A DNA stretch of 64,000 nt from Haloimpatiens lingqiaonensis. GTDB lineage: Bacteria; Bacillota; Clostridia; Clostridiales; Clostridiaceae. The translations under genes and the position numbers were made by a program. Positions 43,201-52,606 of this stretch are shown here, piece after piece; positions within the stretch are counted from its first letter, which is position 1; each line of letters begins with the position of its first letter. The stretch is taken from the NCBI RefSeq assembly GCF_044502415.1, contig NZ_CP172402.1, one strand, 5' to 3'. The notes below the pieces were generated by a model. It made no database searches. It had not been told where the DNA came from and saw only the letters and a list, made by a program, of their open reading frames with translations.

Positions 43201-44067
43201 ATGATAGAGAGACAAATAAAAGAGGAAATAGAGCTTTGGATTGAAGATTATTTTAAGGATAAGGGAAATTATAATAAAATAATATACGATGCAATGAAAT
43301 ATAGTTTAACTGTGGGAGGCAAGAGAATAAGACCTATATTAATGCTTCTTACCTATAAAATGTATAGGGAGGATTATAAAAAAATTATTCCTTTGGCTTG
43401 TGCAGTGGAAATGATACATACGTATTCTCTTATTCATGATGATTTACCTTGTATGGACAATGATGACTTAAGAAGAGGAAAACCTACTAATCATAAGGTT
43501 TTTGGATATGCTATGGCAGTTTTAGCAGGAGATGGATTGCTAAATGAAGCTATGAATATAATGTTTAAATATATATTGGATAATAAGGAAGGTTTAGAAG
43601 CTTGCTATACTATTTCAAAATCTGCAGGAGTAGAGGGTATGATAGGAGGGCAAGTAGTTGACATTTTAGGAGAAGGCAAAAAAGTTACAGAGGATGAACT
43701 TACATATATGCATAAAAAAAAGACAGGGGAGCTTATTACAGCACCTATAGTAGCAGGAGCATTATTGGCAAAAGCACCTAATGAACATGTGGAAAAGCTT
43801 AAATTATATGGTGAGAAATTAGGGGTTGCCTTTCAAATTAAAGATGATATTTTAGATGTAACTGGAGATGCAAATGTCCTTGGAAAAAATGTCCATAGTG
43901 ATGATAAAATGCACAAGACTACTTTTATAACCACCTATGGATTAGAGGAATGTAAGATAAAATGTGAACAATTAACTAGAGAATGTATTAAAATATTAAG
44001 AGAATTAAACTTACATTCAGAGCCGTTGGTGGCATTAACCAGGTTTCTTTTAGAAAGAAATAATTAG
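43201..44067 (+). CDS. ispA: Polyprenyl (farnesyl/geranyl) diphosphate synthase IspA
   Basis: A 288-residue isoprenyl synthase with the first Asp-rich motif DDLPCMDNDD near residue 80, GKRIRP at about 40 and the second motif FQIKDDILD near 213. It elongates DMAPP/IPP to farnesyl-PP for undecaprenyl and quinone lipids. dxs, encoded downstream, feeds the same pathway. The OLE RNA follows directly, the arrangement seen in other OLE-bearing Firmicutes. Confidence 0.95.
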   Translation: MIERQIKEEIELWIEDYFKDKGNYNKIIYDAMKYSLTVGGKRIRPILMLLTYKMYREDYKKIIPLACAVEMIHTYSLIHDDLPCMDNDDLRRGKPTNHKVFGYAMAVLAGDGLLNEAMNIMFKYILDNKEGLEACYTISKSAGVEGMIGGQVVDILGEGKKVTEDELTYMHKKKTGELITAPIVAGALLAKAPNEHVEKLKLYGEKLGVAFQIKDDILDVTGDANVLGKNVHSDDKMHKTTFITTYGLEECKIKCEQLTRECIKILRELNLHSEPLVALTRFLLERNN

Positions 44068-44097
44068 TAAATTTATTTTAAATTTAATTTAAACATT

Positions 44098-44126
44098 TTG
44101 AATAATTAATATCCATATGATATAAT
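44098..44126 (+). promoter_or_regulatory. Near-consensus promoter of OLE RNA
   Basis: TTGAAT (44098-44103), exactly 17 nt, then TATAAT (44121-44126). The predicted start (about 44133-44135) coincides with the first base of the closing helix of OLE RNA. It lies 30 nt beyond the ispA stop, so OLE can be made independently of the operon read-through. Confidence 0.75.
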
Positions 44127-44134
44127 TATTCTGC

Positions 44135-44718
44135 GAGGTGGTGCAGTATTCTAGTCGGGTAAGTGTTTTTTGAAGACGGGGCTAAAAATCCGTTAAAGGG
44201 CACATCGATGAAGTTCCTGGTGCTGGCTTATGACGCCCAGTTATGGGTTGGTGCTGGGAGTAAGGGGGATGGGGCAATCGCAATGGCATGCGACACTGAC
44301 CCTACCTTCGTGGAGACCACTGCTTGTGGGTTAAGCTAGTCGCCTAATCTACGACAGTGGATTAAACCTGCATTGTGGTAAAAAAGCTATGTGCAGCGTA
44401 GCCTGCCTTGAAGTGGTGTAGGGAGAGGTGTGAACAAGTTAAATGACTTTGGCCGAAGGCATTTAACCATTGCATGCTGAAACCTATGCTGCAAAAGAGG
44501 CTAGAGAAACACCTAACTGTCGAGGAAAACTCCTAGACTGTTCCATAAGAGATATATTAGGGATTAAAGTACGGACTAAGTGGTAATCCAGTCCTATTTC
44601 TGGTAACAAAATAGATAGTCTATTAAAGGGAAACCGTCAAAGTGGCGACACTTAGATTAGACTATGGGAAATCCTACTGGACCTAAGCCGTAAGATTTAC
44701 TTAATATATCACCACCTC
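44135..44718 (+). ncRNA. ole: OLE RNA (Ornate, Large, Extremophilic)
   Basis: A gene-free, GC-richer stretch of about 584 nt between ispA and oapA. GAGGTGGTG (44135-44143) and CACCACCTC (44710-44718) form a perfect 9-bp helix closing the whole RNA. Segments I recognise from OLE are CGTGGAGACCACTGC and GTGGGTTAAGCTAGTCGCC in the 5' half, and GGAAATCCTACTGGACC followed by TAAGCCGTAAGATTTA at the 3' end. OLE RNA forms a membrane-associated ribonucleoprotein with OapA and, in other species, OapB and OapC. It is linked to tolerance of alcohols, cold and Mg. The position upstream of oapA and dxs is diagnostic. Confidence 0.93.
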
Positions 44719-44834
44719 TTAATCTTATAATTACCAAAAATAAATTTTTTATTTTTATAAGTTAAAAAGAATTCATATAGATTTTAAAATTTTTAGAAAT
44801 CTAGTTTTAATGTATAAAATGGGGGAATGATTGG

Positions 44835-45329
44835 TTGGGAAGTCGGAGTAAGAATGATGGTAAAAAAAGTAATAGAAAATGGGTAATTACTATTGTTATT
44901 TGGAGTATATTAATTGGAGGAAGTGTTACCCTTTTGTCAGATACGCTACTAAGAGAAGTGGACACTTTAGTAGCTTTTATTATATTAGTTTTTATAGTTT
45001 CTATTGGAATTGCATTTGATGCTATAGGGGTGGCGGTAACTGCAGCTGATGAGGCTCCCTTTCATTCTATGGCGTCTAAAAAAATTCCAGAAGGGAAGAT
45101 TGCAGTAAATCTAATAAGAAATGCTGATAAGGTATCAAACGTCTGCAATGATGTAGTAGGAGATATTTGCGGTATAGTCAGTGGTTCTGTTGGTATTTTA
45201 ATATTGCAAAAGATTGTTGAAGTTTTTCCGAAATTAAACATGCCCATAGCTAGTGCTTTTGTGGGAGCTATTATAGCTTCTGTAACTATAGGAAGGAAAA
45301 GCCTTGGGAAAGGGAATAGCTATAAATAA
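44835..45329 (+). CDS. oapA: OLE RNA-associated membrane protein OapA
   Basis: A 164-residue integral membrane protein. Its four hydrophobic segments lie at about 17-36, 43-68, 110-130 and 137-155, and between the pairs is a conserved loop with AVTAADEAPFHSMASKKIPE. A basic N-terminal tail (SRSKNDGKKSNRK) precedes the first helix. The TTG start at 44835 follows GGGGGAATGATTGG. OapA binds OLE RNA and recruits it to the membrane, and strains lacking either share phenotypes in Bacillus halodurans. Adjacent placement to OLE confirms the call. Confidence 0.93.
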   Translation: MGSRSKNDGKKSNRKWVITIVIWSILIGGSVTLLSDTLLREVDTLVAFIILVFIVSIGIAFDAIGVAVTAADEAPFHSMASKKIPEGKIAVNLIRNADKVSNVCNDVVGDICGIVSGSVGILILQKIVEVFPKLNMPIASAFVGAIIASVTIGRKSLGKGNSYK

Positions 45330-45406
45330 AAGTAATAATATAATTCATAATGTAGCAAAAGTCATTAAAGGGTTCAAAAAATTAAGTTTAAAAAGGAAAG
45401 ATGATA

Positions 45407-47266
45407 ATGGGAAATTTATTAAAAAATTATAAGGACATGCAACAAATTAAAAAAATGTCCTTTGAGGATTTAGATATATTTGCAAAGGAAATAAGAGAAT
45501 TTTTAATAGAGGAAGTATCAAAAACAGGAGGACATCTGGCATCAAATCTAGGTGTAGTTGAACTTACTTTAAGTTTATATAAAGTCTTTAATTTTCAAAA
45601 GGATAAACTTATTTGGGATGTGGGACATCAAGCATATGTACATAAAATACTTACGGGAAGAAAAGATGACTTTAAATCCCTAAGACAATATGATGGTATG
45701 AGTGGATTCCCAAAAAGAAAAGAAAGTCCTTACGATGTATTTGAAGTAGGGCACAGTAGTACATCTATTTCTGCAGCTATTGGAATGGCTAGGGTTAGAG
45801 ACTTAAATAGTGAGAATTACGAGGTTATACCTGTAATAGGCGATGGAGCTTTAACCGGGGGAATGGCTCTAGAAGCTCTAAATGATTTAGGATATTCAAA
45901 AAACAAGGTTATAATAATATTGAATGATAATCAAATGTCTATAGATAAGAATGTAGGTGGATTATCTACATACTTAAGCACCATAAGAACAGATCCAAAA
46001 TACAATAAATTTAAAAGTGATTTTAATAGTACTATTAGAAAAATGCCTTTAGGAGAGGGAGTAGCAAACTCAATTCAAAAATTAAAGGATGGCATAAAGC
46101 AATTAGTAGTGCCAGGAATGTTATTTGAAGATATGGGCATTAAATATTTAGGACCAGTAGATGGTCATAATATAAAGCAAATGGTTAAAATTTTATCCAT
46201 GTGCAAGAATATAAATGGTCCAGTACTTATACATGTTATAACTAAAAAAGGTAAAGGATATACTTATGCAGAAAGTTACCCAAATAAATTTCATGGAATT
46301 GGGCCTTTTGATTGGAAAACTGGTAAATCACTTTCTTCTGGAAAGATTACATATTCAAAAGTGTTTGGAGATGAAATGGTTAAAATTGCAGAGAAAAATA
46401 AAAAAGTAGTGGCTATAACTGCAGCTATGCCCGATGGAACAGGACTTAAGGAATTTTCTCAAAAATATCCTAAAAGGTTTTTTGATGTGGGAATAGCAGA
46501 ACAGCACGCGGTTACTATGGCTGCAGGCATTGCTTCTGGGGGATTTAAGCCTGTGTTTGCGGTATATTCTACTTTTTTACAAAGAGCTTATGACCAAGTA
46601 TTGCATGATGTGTGCATGCAAAATCTTCCGGTAGTTTTTGCTATTGATAGAGCAGGAATTGTAGGAAATGATGGAGAAACACATCAAGGGGTATTTGATA
46701 TATCTTTTTTATCTCATATTCCTAATTTAACAATCATGAGCCCTAAAAGCACGGAAGAATTAAGGGCTATATTAAATTGGTCCATAAAGCAAAATTTCCC
46801 TATAGCCATAAGATACCCAAGAGGCGGGGATGATGGGGAACCATTAAAACCAGTGGAGAATATAAAGCTTGGTAAGTGGGAAGTTTTAAAGGATGAAGGT
46901 GATATAGCCATAATAGCTACAGGTAATATGGTAGAAAAGGCTTTAAAAGTTAGAGAAAAATTATATGATTTTGGAATAAAAGTATCTGTTGTAAATGGGT
47001 ATTTTATAAAACCTATGGATGAGATGCTTTTAGAAGATTTAGCCCAAAGAAAGAAGTACATATTTACTATAGAAGATAATGTAGTAAGTGGTGGATTCGG
47101 AAGTAATATATTGAATTACTTGAATAAAATAAATAAAAAAGTTGATATTGTTAATATTGGATATAAAGATGAATTTATTCCTCACGGTGATACCAAAACT
47201 CTTTACAAAGTAAATGATATGGACATAGAGGGAATGGTCCAGACAATTTTGAGAACTGTTAATTAA
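45407..47266 (+). CDS. dxs: 1-Deoxy-D-xylulose-5-phosphate synthase
   Basis: A 619-residue thiamine-diphosphate transketolase-type enzyme. It has GGHLASNLGVVELT, DVGHQAYVHKIL, the ThDP/Mg motif GDGALTGGMA ... NDNQMSI and the C-terminal GIAEQHAVTMAAG and PRG segments. It makes DXP from pyruvate and glyceraldehyde 3-phosphate, the first MEP-pathway step. ATG 45407 lies six bases past AAAGGAAAG; ATG 45401 touches it. Confidence 0.97.
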   Translation: MGNLLKNYKDMQQIKKMSFEDLDIFAKEIREFLIEEVSKTGGHLASNLGVVELTLSLYKVFNFQKDKLIWDVGHQAYVHKILTGRKDDFKSLRQYDGMSGFPKRKESPYDVFEVGHSSTSISAAIGMARVRDLNSENYEVIPVIGDGALTGGMALEALNDLGYSKNKVIIILNDNQMSIDKNVGGLSTYLSTIRTDPKYNKFKSDFNSTIRKMPLGEGVANSIQKLKDGIKQLVVPGMLFEDMGIKYLGPVDGHNIKQMVKILSMCKNINGPVLIHVITKKGKGYTYAESYPNKFHGIGPFDWKTGKSLSSGKITYSKVFGDEMVKIAEKNKKVVAITAAMPDGTGLKEFSQKYPKRFFDVGIAEQHAVTMAAGIASGGFKPVFAVYSTFLQRAYDQVLHDVCMQNLPVVFAIDRAGIVGNDGETHQGVFDISFLSHIPNLTIMSPKSTEELRAILNWSIKQNFPIAIRYPRGGDDGEPLKPVENIKLGKWEVLKDEGDIAIIATGNMVEKALKVREKLYDFGIKVSVVNGYFIKPMDEMLLEDLAQRKKYIFTIEDNVVSGGFGSNILNYLNKINKKVDIVNIGYKDEFIPHGDTKTLYKVNDMDIEGMVQTILRTVN

Positions 47267-47279
47267 AGGTGAGATTATT

Positions 47280-48092
47280 ATGTGTGCAGAAAAAGAAAGA
47301 TTAGATATAGAATTAGTAAGAAGAGGCCTATTCCCTTCCAGAGAAAAAGGAAGGGAGAGTATAATAAAAGGTGAGATATATGTAAATGGAATTAAAGTCA
47401 ATAAGGCATCCCAAAAGGTTTCTTCAGAAGACAAAATAGAATTTATGGGAGAAAAATTGCCCTTTGTAAGTAGAGGGGGATTAAAGTTAAAAAAGGCTTT
47501 AGAGAGTTTTGAAATAGATTTAAAAGGTAAGGTATGTTTTGACATAGGTGCATCTACAGGTGGATTTACTGATTGTATGCTTCAAAATGGAGCAGTTAAA
47601 GTCTGGGCAATAGATGTGGGAACAGGTCAATTGGACAAAAGGCTAATAGAAGATGAAAGAGTTGTTAATCTTGAAAAAACTAATATTAGATACTTAACTA
47701 AAGAAAAAATAAACCAAGAGGTTAATTTTGCTAGCATAGATGTTTCTTTTATATCTTTGGAGAAGGTGGTACCAACAGTTATTGATCTTTTGTGTGAGGT
47801 TGGAGAAGTGGTGGCACTTATAAAACCTCAATTTGAGGCTGGAAAAGGCAAAGTAGGAAAACATGGTGTTATAAAAAAACCTTCAGTACATTTAGAGGTT
47901 ATAAAAAGAATGGTAAATTTTTTGAGGGCAGAAAATTTAAAAATCAAAGGTTTAAACTATTCGCCTATTAAAGGACCAGAAGGTAACATAGAATATTTAA
48001 TTTATTTTACTAAAGATATTTCCCATGTGGACATTATAACAGATGAAAATATAGAAATGACAGTAAAATCAGCACACGGTTGTTTAAGGTAG
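47280..48092 (+). CDS. tlyA: TlyA-family rRNA 2'-O-methyltransferase
   Basis: A 270-residue protein: N-terminal S4 domain (ERLDIELVRRGLFPSREKG), then an FtsJ-like methylase with DIGASTGGFTDCML (SAM loop), IDVGTGQL and LIKPQFE. TlyA proteins methylate 16S and 23S rRNA ribose; despite the historical haemolysin label no toxin role is implied. AAAGGTGAG precedes the ATG. The neighbours dxs and nadK are conserved in clostridia and bacilli. Confidence 0.94.
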   Translation: MCAEKERLDIELVRRGLFPSREKGRESIIKGEIYVNGIKVNKASQKVSSEDKIEFMGEKLPFVSRGGLKLKKALESFEIDLKGKVCFDIGASTGGFTDCMLQNGAVKVWAIDVGTGQLDKRLIEDERVVNLEKTNIRYLTKEKINQEVNFASIDVSFISLEKVVPTVIDLLCEVGEVVALIKPQFEAGKGKVGKHGVIKKPSVHLEVIKRMVNFLRAENLKIKGLNYSPIKGPEGNIEYLIYFTKDISHVDIITDENIEMTVKSAHGCLR

Positions 48093-48100
48093 GGTTGAAA

Positions 48101-48925
48101 ATGAAAAATGTAGGAATTAATATTAATAGTCAAAAGGATCCAGAAAATCAAATTTTAAATAGAATATTAAGAAAGTTGCAAAAAAAATGCAATGTAGTGG
48201 TATTTAGTGACGCTGAAGAGTTAAAGGAAAGCCGCAGCGAATTTGACTTTGTAATTTCCGTTGGTGGAGATGGAACTATATTGAGAACTGCTAGAGCTAT
48301 AGGTAATAGAGAAATACCTATACTAGGGATAAATTTTGGAAATTTAGGATTTTTAACTACTGCAGAAGGAAGAGAATTGGAAGATGCTTTGGAAAAAGCC
48401 TGTAATGATGAATATTCTATAGAAGAAAGAATGATGTTGGAATGTACCATAAAGCATTGTGGAATAGAGCAAAAATTGTTAGCTTTAAATGATGTGGTGG
48501 TTTGTAAGGGCACTTTATCTAGAGTAATTAATTACAATATTAATATAGATGGTACACATTACAATAGTATATTGGCAGATGGTATTATTATATCAACACC
48601 TACTGGTTCTACAGCCTATTCTTTATCAGCTGGTGGACCAATAATATATCCTACTTTAGAGCTTGTTACTATAACTCCTATATGTCCAATATCCTTAAGT
48701 GCAAGAAATTTTGTATTAGATGGTGGCAGCGAGATAAATATAAATTTTGACCAAAATAAAGAAAATGCCTTTTTGACTGTAGATGGACAGGAGGCCTTTG
48801 AACTTAATAATAGTAGTGAAATTTCTATAAAGAAATCTAAAAATAAAACTAAGTTAATAAAGACTCATAACTATGATTATTTCAATGTATTAAGAAAAAA
48901 AATAATATCAAGAATTAAAGAATGA
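48101..48925 (+). CDS. nadK: NAD kinase (ATP/polyphosphate-NAD kinase)
   Basis: A 274-residue kinase with the GGDGTIL loop at about 53-59, NFGNLGFLT, ALNDVVV and GDGIIISTPTGSTAYSLSAGGP-type segments. It phosphorylates NAD to NADP. The conserved start is ATG 48101; a TTG-initiated extension to 48080 overlaps tlyA and has no ribosome binding site. Confidence 0.96.
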   Translation: MKNVGININSQKDPENQILNRILRKLQKKCNVVVFSDAEELKESRSEFDFVISVGGDGTILRTARAIGNREIPILGINFGNLGFLTTAEGRELEDALEKACNDEYSIEERMMLECTIKHCGIEQKLLALNDVVVCKGTLSRVINYNINIDGTHYNSILADGIIISTPTGSTAYSLSAGGPIIYPTLELVTITPICPISLSARNFVLDGGSEININFDQNKENAFLTVDGQEAFELNNSSEISIKKSKNKTKLIKTHNYDYFNVLRKKIISRIKE

Positions 48926-48939
48926 GAAGGTGATTATTT

Positions 48940-49392
48940 ATGAAGATAGCCCGTCATGCTAAGATAATAGAAATAATAAACTCAAAGGAAATCGAAACTC
49001 AAGAGGAGTTAGCTGATGAATTAAGAAAAAGCGGTATTGAAGTTACACAAGCTACAGTTTCTAGAGATATAAAGGAACTTAAGTTAATAAAAGTTTTAGG
49101 AACTACAGGAAGATATAAATATGCCACCATATCTCCTACAGAAAGTTTTTTATCTGACAAATTGATATCCATATTTTCTCAAACTGTACTTTATGTAGAA
49201 AATATTTCTAATTTCGTAGTGGTGAAAACCATTTCTGGTTCTGCTCCAGGTGCTGCAGAAGCAATAGATTCAATGAATTTTGAAGGTATAGCAGGAACGA
49301 TAGCAGGAGATAATACTATATTTTTATTAATAAGAAGTGAAGAAAAAGCTAAGGAAATAGTTCAAAAACTTAAAAAAATGATAAATGAATAG
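48940..49392 (+). CDS. argR: Arginine repressor ArgR/AhrC
   Basis: A 150-residue protein with an N-terminal winged helix (QATVSRDIKELKLIK) and a C-terminal hexamerisation and arginine-binding domain (GSAPGAAEAID ... GTIAGDNTIF). The last motif has Asp-Asn where many members have Asp-Asp. It controls arginine synthesis and catabolism genes; none adjoin here, but argR next to recN is a conserved Firmicutes arrangement. Confidence 0.96.
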   Translation: MKIARHAKIIEIINSKEIETQEELADELRKSGIEVTQATVSRDIKELKLIKVLGTTGRYKYATISPTESFLSDKLISIFSQTVLYVENISNFVVVKTISGSAPGAAEAIDSMNFEGIAGTIAGDNTIFLLIRSEEKAKEIVQKLKKMINE

Positions 49393-49404
49393 GAGGTATA
49401 ATAA

Positions 49405-51108
49405 ATGCTCCTACAGTTAAATATAAGGAATTTTGCATTAATAAGAGACATAAGTGTATCCTTTGAAAAGGGATTTAATGTACTACTTGGTGAAACTGGT
49501 GCGGGTAAATCTATATTAATTGATGCTATAGATTATGTATTAGGTGGAAAGTTTGAAAAAAGCTTAATAAGAATAGGAGAAAATAAAACTTATGTAGAAG
49601 CTATTTTTTCTATAGAAAATGAAAATACCAGAGAAATATTAGATAAAAAAGGTATAGAGTATGAAGAGGATATTCTTATAATAAGCAGAGAAACTTTTCA
49701 ATCTGGTAAAAATGTGGCTAAGGTCAATGGCAAAAGTATGATTTTATCTGATTTAAAGGAAATTACCACCTGCCTTCTAGATATACATGGCCAACATAAA
49801 AATCAAAGTCTATTAGATAGTAGCAATTACATAGACTATTTAGACTCCTATGGTAGAGAGAAAATAGAGAAGTTATTAAGTCAGTATACAATTTATTATA
49901 ACCGATTAAAAGAAATAGATTCTAAGATAGATGAATTAATAGGTGAAACAGGAGAAAAAGAGAAATTAGTAGATTTTTTAAAGTATCAAATAGATGAAAT
50001 TAATAAAGGAAACTTAAAAATAGGTGAAGAGGAAGAACTAGAGGAAAAATTCACCAATCTATCAAACTATGAGAAGTTAAATAAAGCTTTAGGAAGTTCC
50101 TATGCTTTGTTAAATAGTGGAGATGGAGACAGTTTAGCTATTTGTGATGCAATAAATTTGGTTTTAAAAAATATTAAAGAGGTAGAAAACTTTTCTGAAA
50201 GATTAGGGAAGATATATAGCTTTTTTGAAGAAACTTATTATAATATTCAAGAGGCTGCAGAGGACTTAAGAGATATAGTTGATAATTTATATTATGATCA
50301 AGAAGAATTAGAAATAATTAATAAAAGAATGTACGAAATAGATAACTACAAAAGAAAATATGGCAACTCTATAAAAGAAATATTAGATTATAGAGAAGAA
50401 ATGAATTCTAAATACGAAGAAATGATTAATTATAAGGAAATAGTAGAAGGATTAAATAAAGAAAAGAAAAAAATAATAAGTAATATGGAAGAAAAAAGTG
50501 AACAAATTCATATTATAAGAAGTGATTTAGCAAAAGATTTGGAAGAAAAAGTTAAAGAGGAATTAAGCTACGTGGGATTAGATAAAGCAGATTTTAAAAT
50601 TAATGTGCAGTATTCTAGGGAATTTAATGAAAAAGGAAGAGATATTGTACAGTTTTTAATATCCACTAATCCAGGACAGCCACTTAAGGAGTTAGCAAAG
50701 GTAGTGTCTGGTGGAGAACTATCAAGAATAATGTTGTCTTTAAAAACAGTATTTATTGATAAGGACGATATACCATCTATAATTTTTGATGAAATTGATA
50801 CAGGTATAAGTGGAAGAATAGCCGAGAGAGTTGGAGAAAAAATGTACATGGTATCTACAAAGCATCAAGTATTTTGCATAACTCATTTACCTCAAATAGC
50901 AATTATGTCTGATAATCATTACTTAGTTCAAAAAAATGTGGAAGAAAATGAAACTTATACCAATATAATTAAAATATCTGAAGATGACAAAGTTAAAGAG
51001 ATAGCAAAGATGATTAGCGGTAGCAATTTAACAGATTTAGCTTTAAAAAATTCTAAAGAACTTATAAATAATGGCTATAATAAAAAACATAGTTTATGCA
51101 AAAAATAA
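49405..51108 (+). CDS. recN: DNA repair protein RecN
   Basis: A 567-residue SMC-like ATPase with Walker A GETGAGKS at about 29-36, long coiled-coil arms, VSGGELSRIMLS (signature) and Walker B IIFDEIDTGISG, then a GKVAE-like ISGRIAERV segment. It acts early in double-strand-break repair. GGAGGTATAATAA precedes the ATG. Full length and intact. Confidence 0.96.
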   Translation: MLLQLNIRNFALIRDISVSFEKGFNVLLGETGAGKSILIDAIDYVLGGKFEKSLIRIGENKTYVEAIFSIENENTREILDKKGIEYEEDILIISRETFQSGKNVAKVNGKSMILSDLKEITTCLLDIHGQHKNQSLLDSSNYIDYLDSYGREKIEKLLSQYTIYYNRLKEIDSKIDELIGETGEKEKLVDFLKYQIDEINKGNLKIGEEEELEEKFTNLSNYEKLNKALGSSYALLNSGDGDSLAICDAINLVLKNIKEVENFSERLGKIYSFFEETYYNIQEAAEDLRDIVDNLYYDQEELEIINKRMYEIDNYKRKYGNSIKEILDYREEMNSKYEEMINYKEIVEGLNKEKKKIISNMEEKSEQIHIIRSDLAKDLEEKVKEELSYVGLDKADFKINVQYSREFNEKGRDIVQFLISTNPGQPLKELAKVVSGGELSRIMLSLKTVFIDKDDIPSIIFDEIDTGISGRIAERVGEKMYMVSTKHQVFCITHLPQIAIMSDNHYLVQKNVEENETYTNIIKISEDDKVKEIAKMISGSNLTDLALKNSKELINNGYNKKHSLCKK

Positions 51109-51138
51109 GACTACAGTTTAATGTAGTTTTATTTTTTT
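51102..51138 (+). terminator. Terminator overlapping the recN stop
   Basis: AAAATAAGACTACA (51102-51115) pairs at all 14 positions, one G-U, with TGTAGTTTTATTTT (51122-51135), then a T-run. The recN TAA lies inside the left arm. Confidence 0.85.
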
Positions 51139-51364
51139 ATATAAAAATAAATTTTATATAAAAATAAGTTGTTTAAATTTGACTTTTTAAATTTTTTTCA
51201 ATAATATTCTAAAGAAAATTAACACAGAAATATTATAAAATTTTAATAAGTATAATAAATTAGTTTATTAATAAATCATTGACTTTTAAAGCATTAAAAT
51301 TATAGCATAAGAAGATTACTAAAAGGGTAACTTAAAATTAAATAAAGAGTTAGGAGGAGATAGA

Positions 51365-52441
51365 ATGGACAAAAAAATAAATAAATCCATTATGATTTTA
51401 ATAGCTCCTTTCTTCTTTTTTATTTTAAGTTTCCAGTATAAAATATATCCTGGGTACTTAAACATATCTGCTGTTAGTGCCAAACCTAATATTCAGGTCT
51501 ATCCCGGAGGCCAGCCAATAGGAGTTAAATTAAATACTAAAGGTGTTTTAGTTGTGGGGCTATCCAATTTAAAGGGAACGGATGGAAAAATGCATAACCC
51601 TGCCAATGATAACGGTGTAAAAGCTGGAGATATAATAATTGCTATCAATGGAATGGAGGTAAATACCTGTGAAGAAGTTTCAAAAAAAATAAAAGAATCG
51701 GAAGGTAAGGGTTTGGATTTAACTATACAAAGAAAAGAAGCTAAAATAAATAAAACCTTGGTGCCTATAAAGACTTTAGAAGAAGGTAAATATAAAATAG
51801 GATTATGGATAAGAGACTCTACTGCAGGAATTGGAACATTAACATTTTATCATTCTGAAACGGGAAGTTTTGGTGCCCTAGGTCATGCTATAACTGATAT
51901 GGATACAGGTGATATATTAAAAGTAAGAGAAGGAAAGATAATATCATCATCTATAGTATCAGTAAAAAAGGGTGTACGAGGTGAACCAGGAGAATTAAGG
52001 GGAATATTTACTGATGAAAATAATAATTTGGGTAGTATACAGTACAATACTAATTGCGGTATTTTTGGTAAATGTCAAGAGCAATTAATAAATAAAAGCT
52101 TTAATAAACCTATGAGTATAGCTTATAAAAATGAGGTTAAAACAGGAAAAGCACAAGTTTTAACTACCATAGAAGGCGAAGAGCCTAAACTTTATGATAT
52201 AGAAATAGAAGAAACGTTAAATCAAAGAGAACCAGGACCAAAAAGCATGGTTATAAGAATAATTGATAAAAGACTATTAAATACCACTGGAGGAATAATT
52301 CAAGGAATGAGTGGAAGTCCAATTATCCAAAATAATAAAATAGTTGGAGCAGTAACTCACGTACTTGTAAACAAGCCTGATGTAGGATATGGAGTATATA
52401 TTGAGTGGATGCTTAAGGATTCAGGTATTCTAGAGAAATAA
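51365..52441 (+). CDS. spoIVB: SpoIVB peptidase (S55)
   Basis: A 358-residue protein. An N-terminal transmembrane anchor (about 8-26) precedes a PDZ domain (about 58-120) and the S55 serine protease domain. The likely catalytic His is in the LGHAITDMDTG motif and the nucleophile Ser318 in GMSGSPI. It is secreted by the forespore and cleaves SpoIVFA to start sigma-K activation. It lies between recN and spo0A, as in all spore-forming Firmicutes with this cluster. AGGAGGAGAT precedes the ATG. Confidence 0.96.
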   Translation: MDKKINKSIMILIAPFFFFILSFQYKIYPGYLNISAVSAKPNIQVYPGGQPIGVKLNTKGVLVVGLSNLKGTDGKMHNPANDNGVKAGDIIIAINGMEVNTCEEVSKKIKESEGKGLDLTIQRKEAKINKTLVPIKTLEEGKYKIGLWIRDSTAGIGTLTFYHSETGSFGALGHAITDMDTGDILKVREGKIISSSIVSVKKGVRGEPGELRGIFTDENNNLGSIQYNTNCGIFGKCQEQLINKSFNKPMSIAYKNEVKTGKAQVLTTIEGEEPKLYDIEIEETLNQREPGPKSMVIRIIDKRLLNTTGGIIQGMSGSPIIQNNKIVGAVTHVLVNKPDVGYGVYIEWMLKDSGILEK

Positions 52442-52468
52442 TGGTGGAAAAAGTATATTAAAAATAGT

Positions 52469-52530
52469 AAAATAAGAGTAAAAGAAGTTTAAAATTGATT
52501 CTTTTGCTCTTATTTTATATAATTTTTTTT
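52469..52530 (+). terminator. Terminator between spoIVB and spo0A
   Basis: An 18-bp stem, 52469-52486 with 52499-52516 (one G-T pair), is followed by an eight-T run at 52523-52530. It isolates spo0A from spoIVB read-through. Confidence 0.9.
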
Positions 52531-52535
52531 TACAG

Positions 52536-52564
52536 GAAGGAATCGAAGTTTATTTGTCGAATAG
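52536..52564 (+). promoter_or_regulatory. Sigma-H promoter of spo0A overlapped by a 0A box
   Basis: GAAGGAATC (52536-52544), 11 nt, then GTCGAATAG (52556-52564) fits the sigma-H pattern RNAGGAWWW / RNNGAATWW. A perfect Spo0A box, TGTCGAA, occupies 52555-52561 and covers the -10 element. This predicts sigma-H-driven transcription with direct autoregulation. Confidence 0.75.
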
Positions 52565-52606
52565 TATTGTTAAGATATGGTAATTATTTATAAGGGAGCG
52601 TGTGAA

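Noticed and set aside
44135..44718. RNase P RNA, 6S RNA or a group II intron in the ispA-oapA gap
   Set aside because: The length, closing helix, characteristic segments and the oapA neighbour all fit OLE RNA. No intron-encoded reverse transcriptase or RNase P core motifs were seen.
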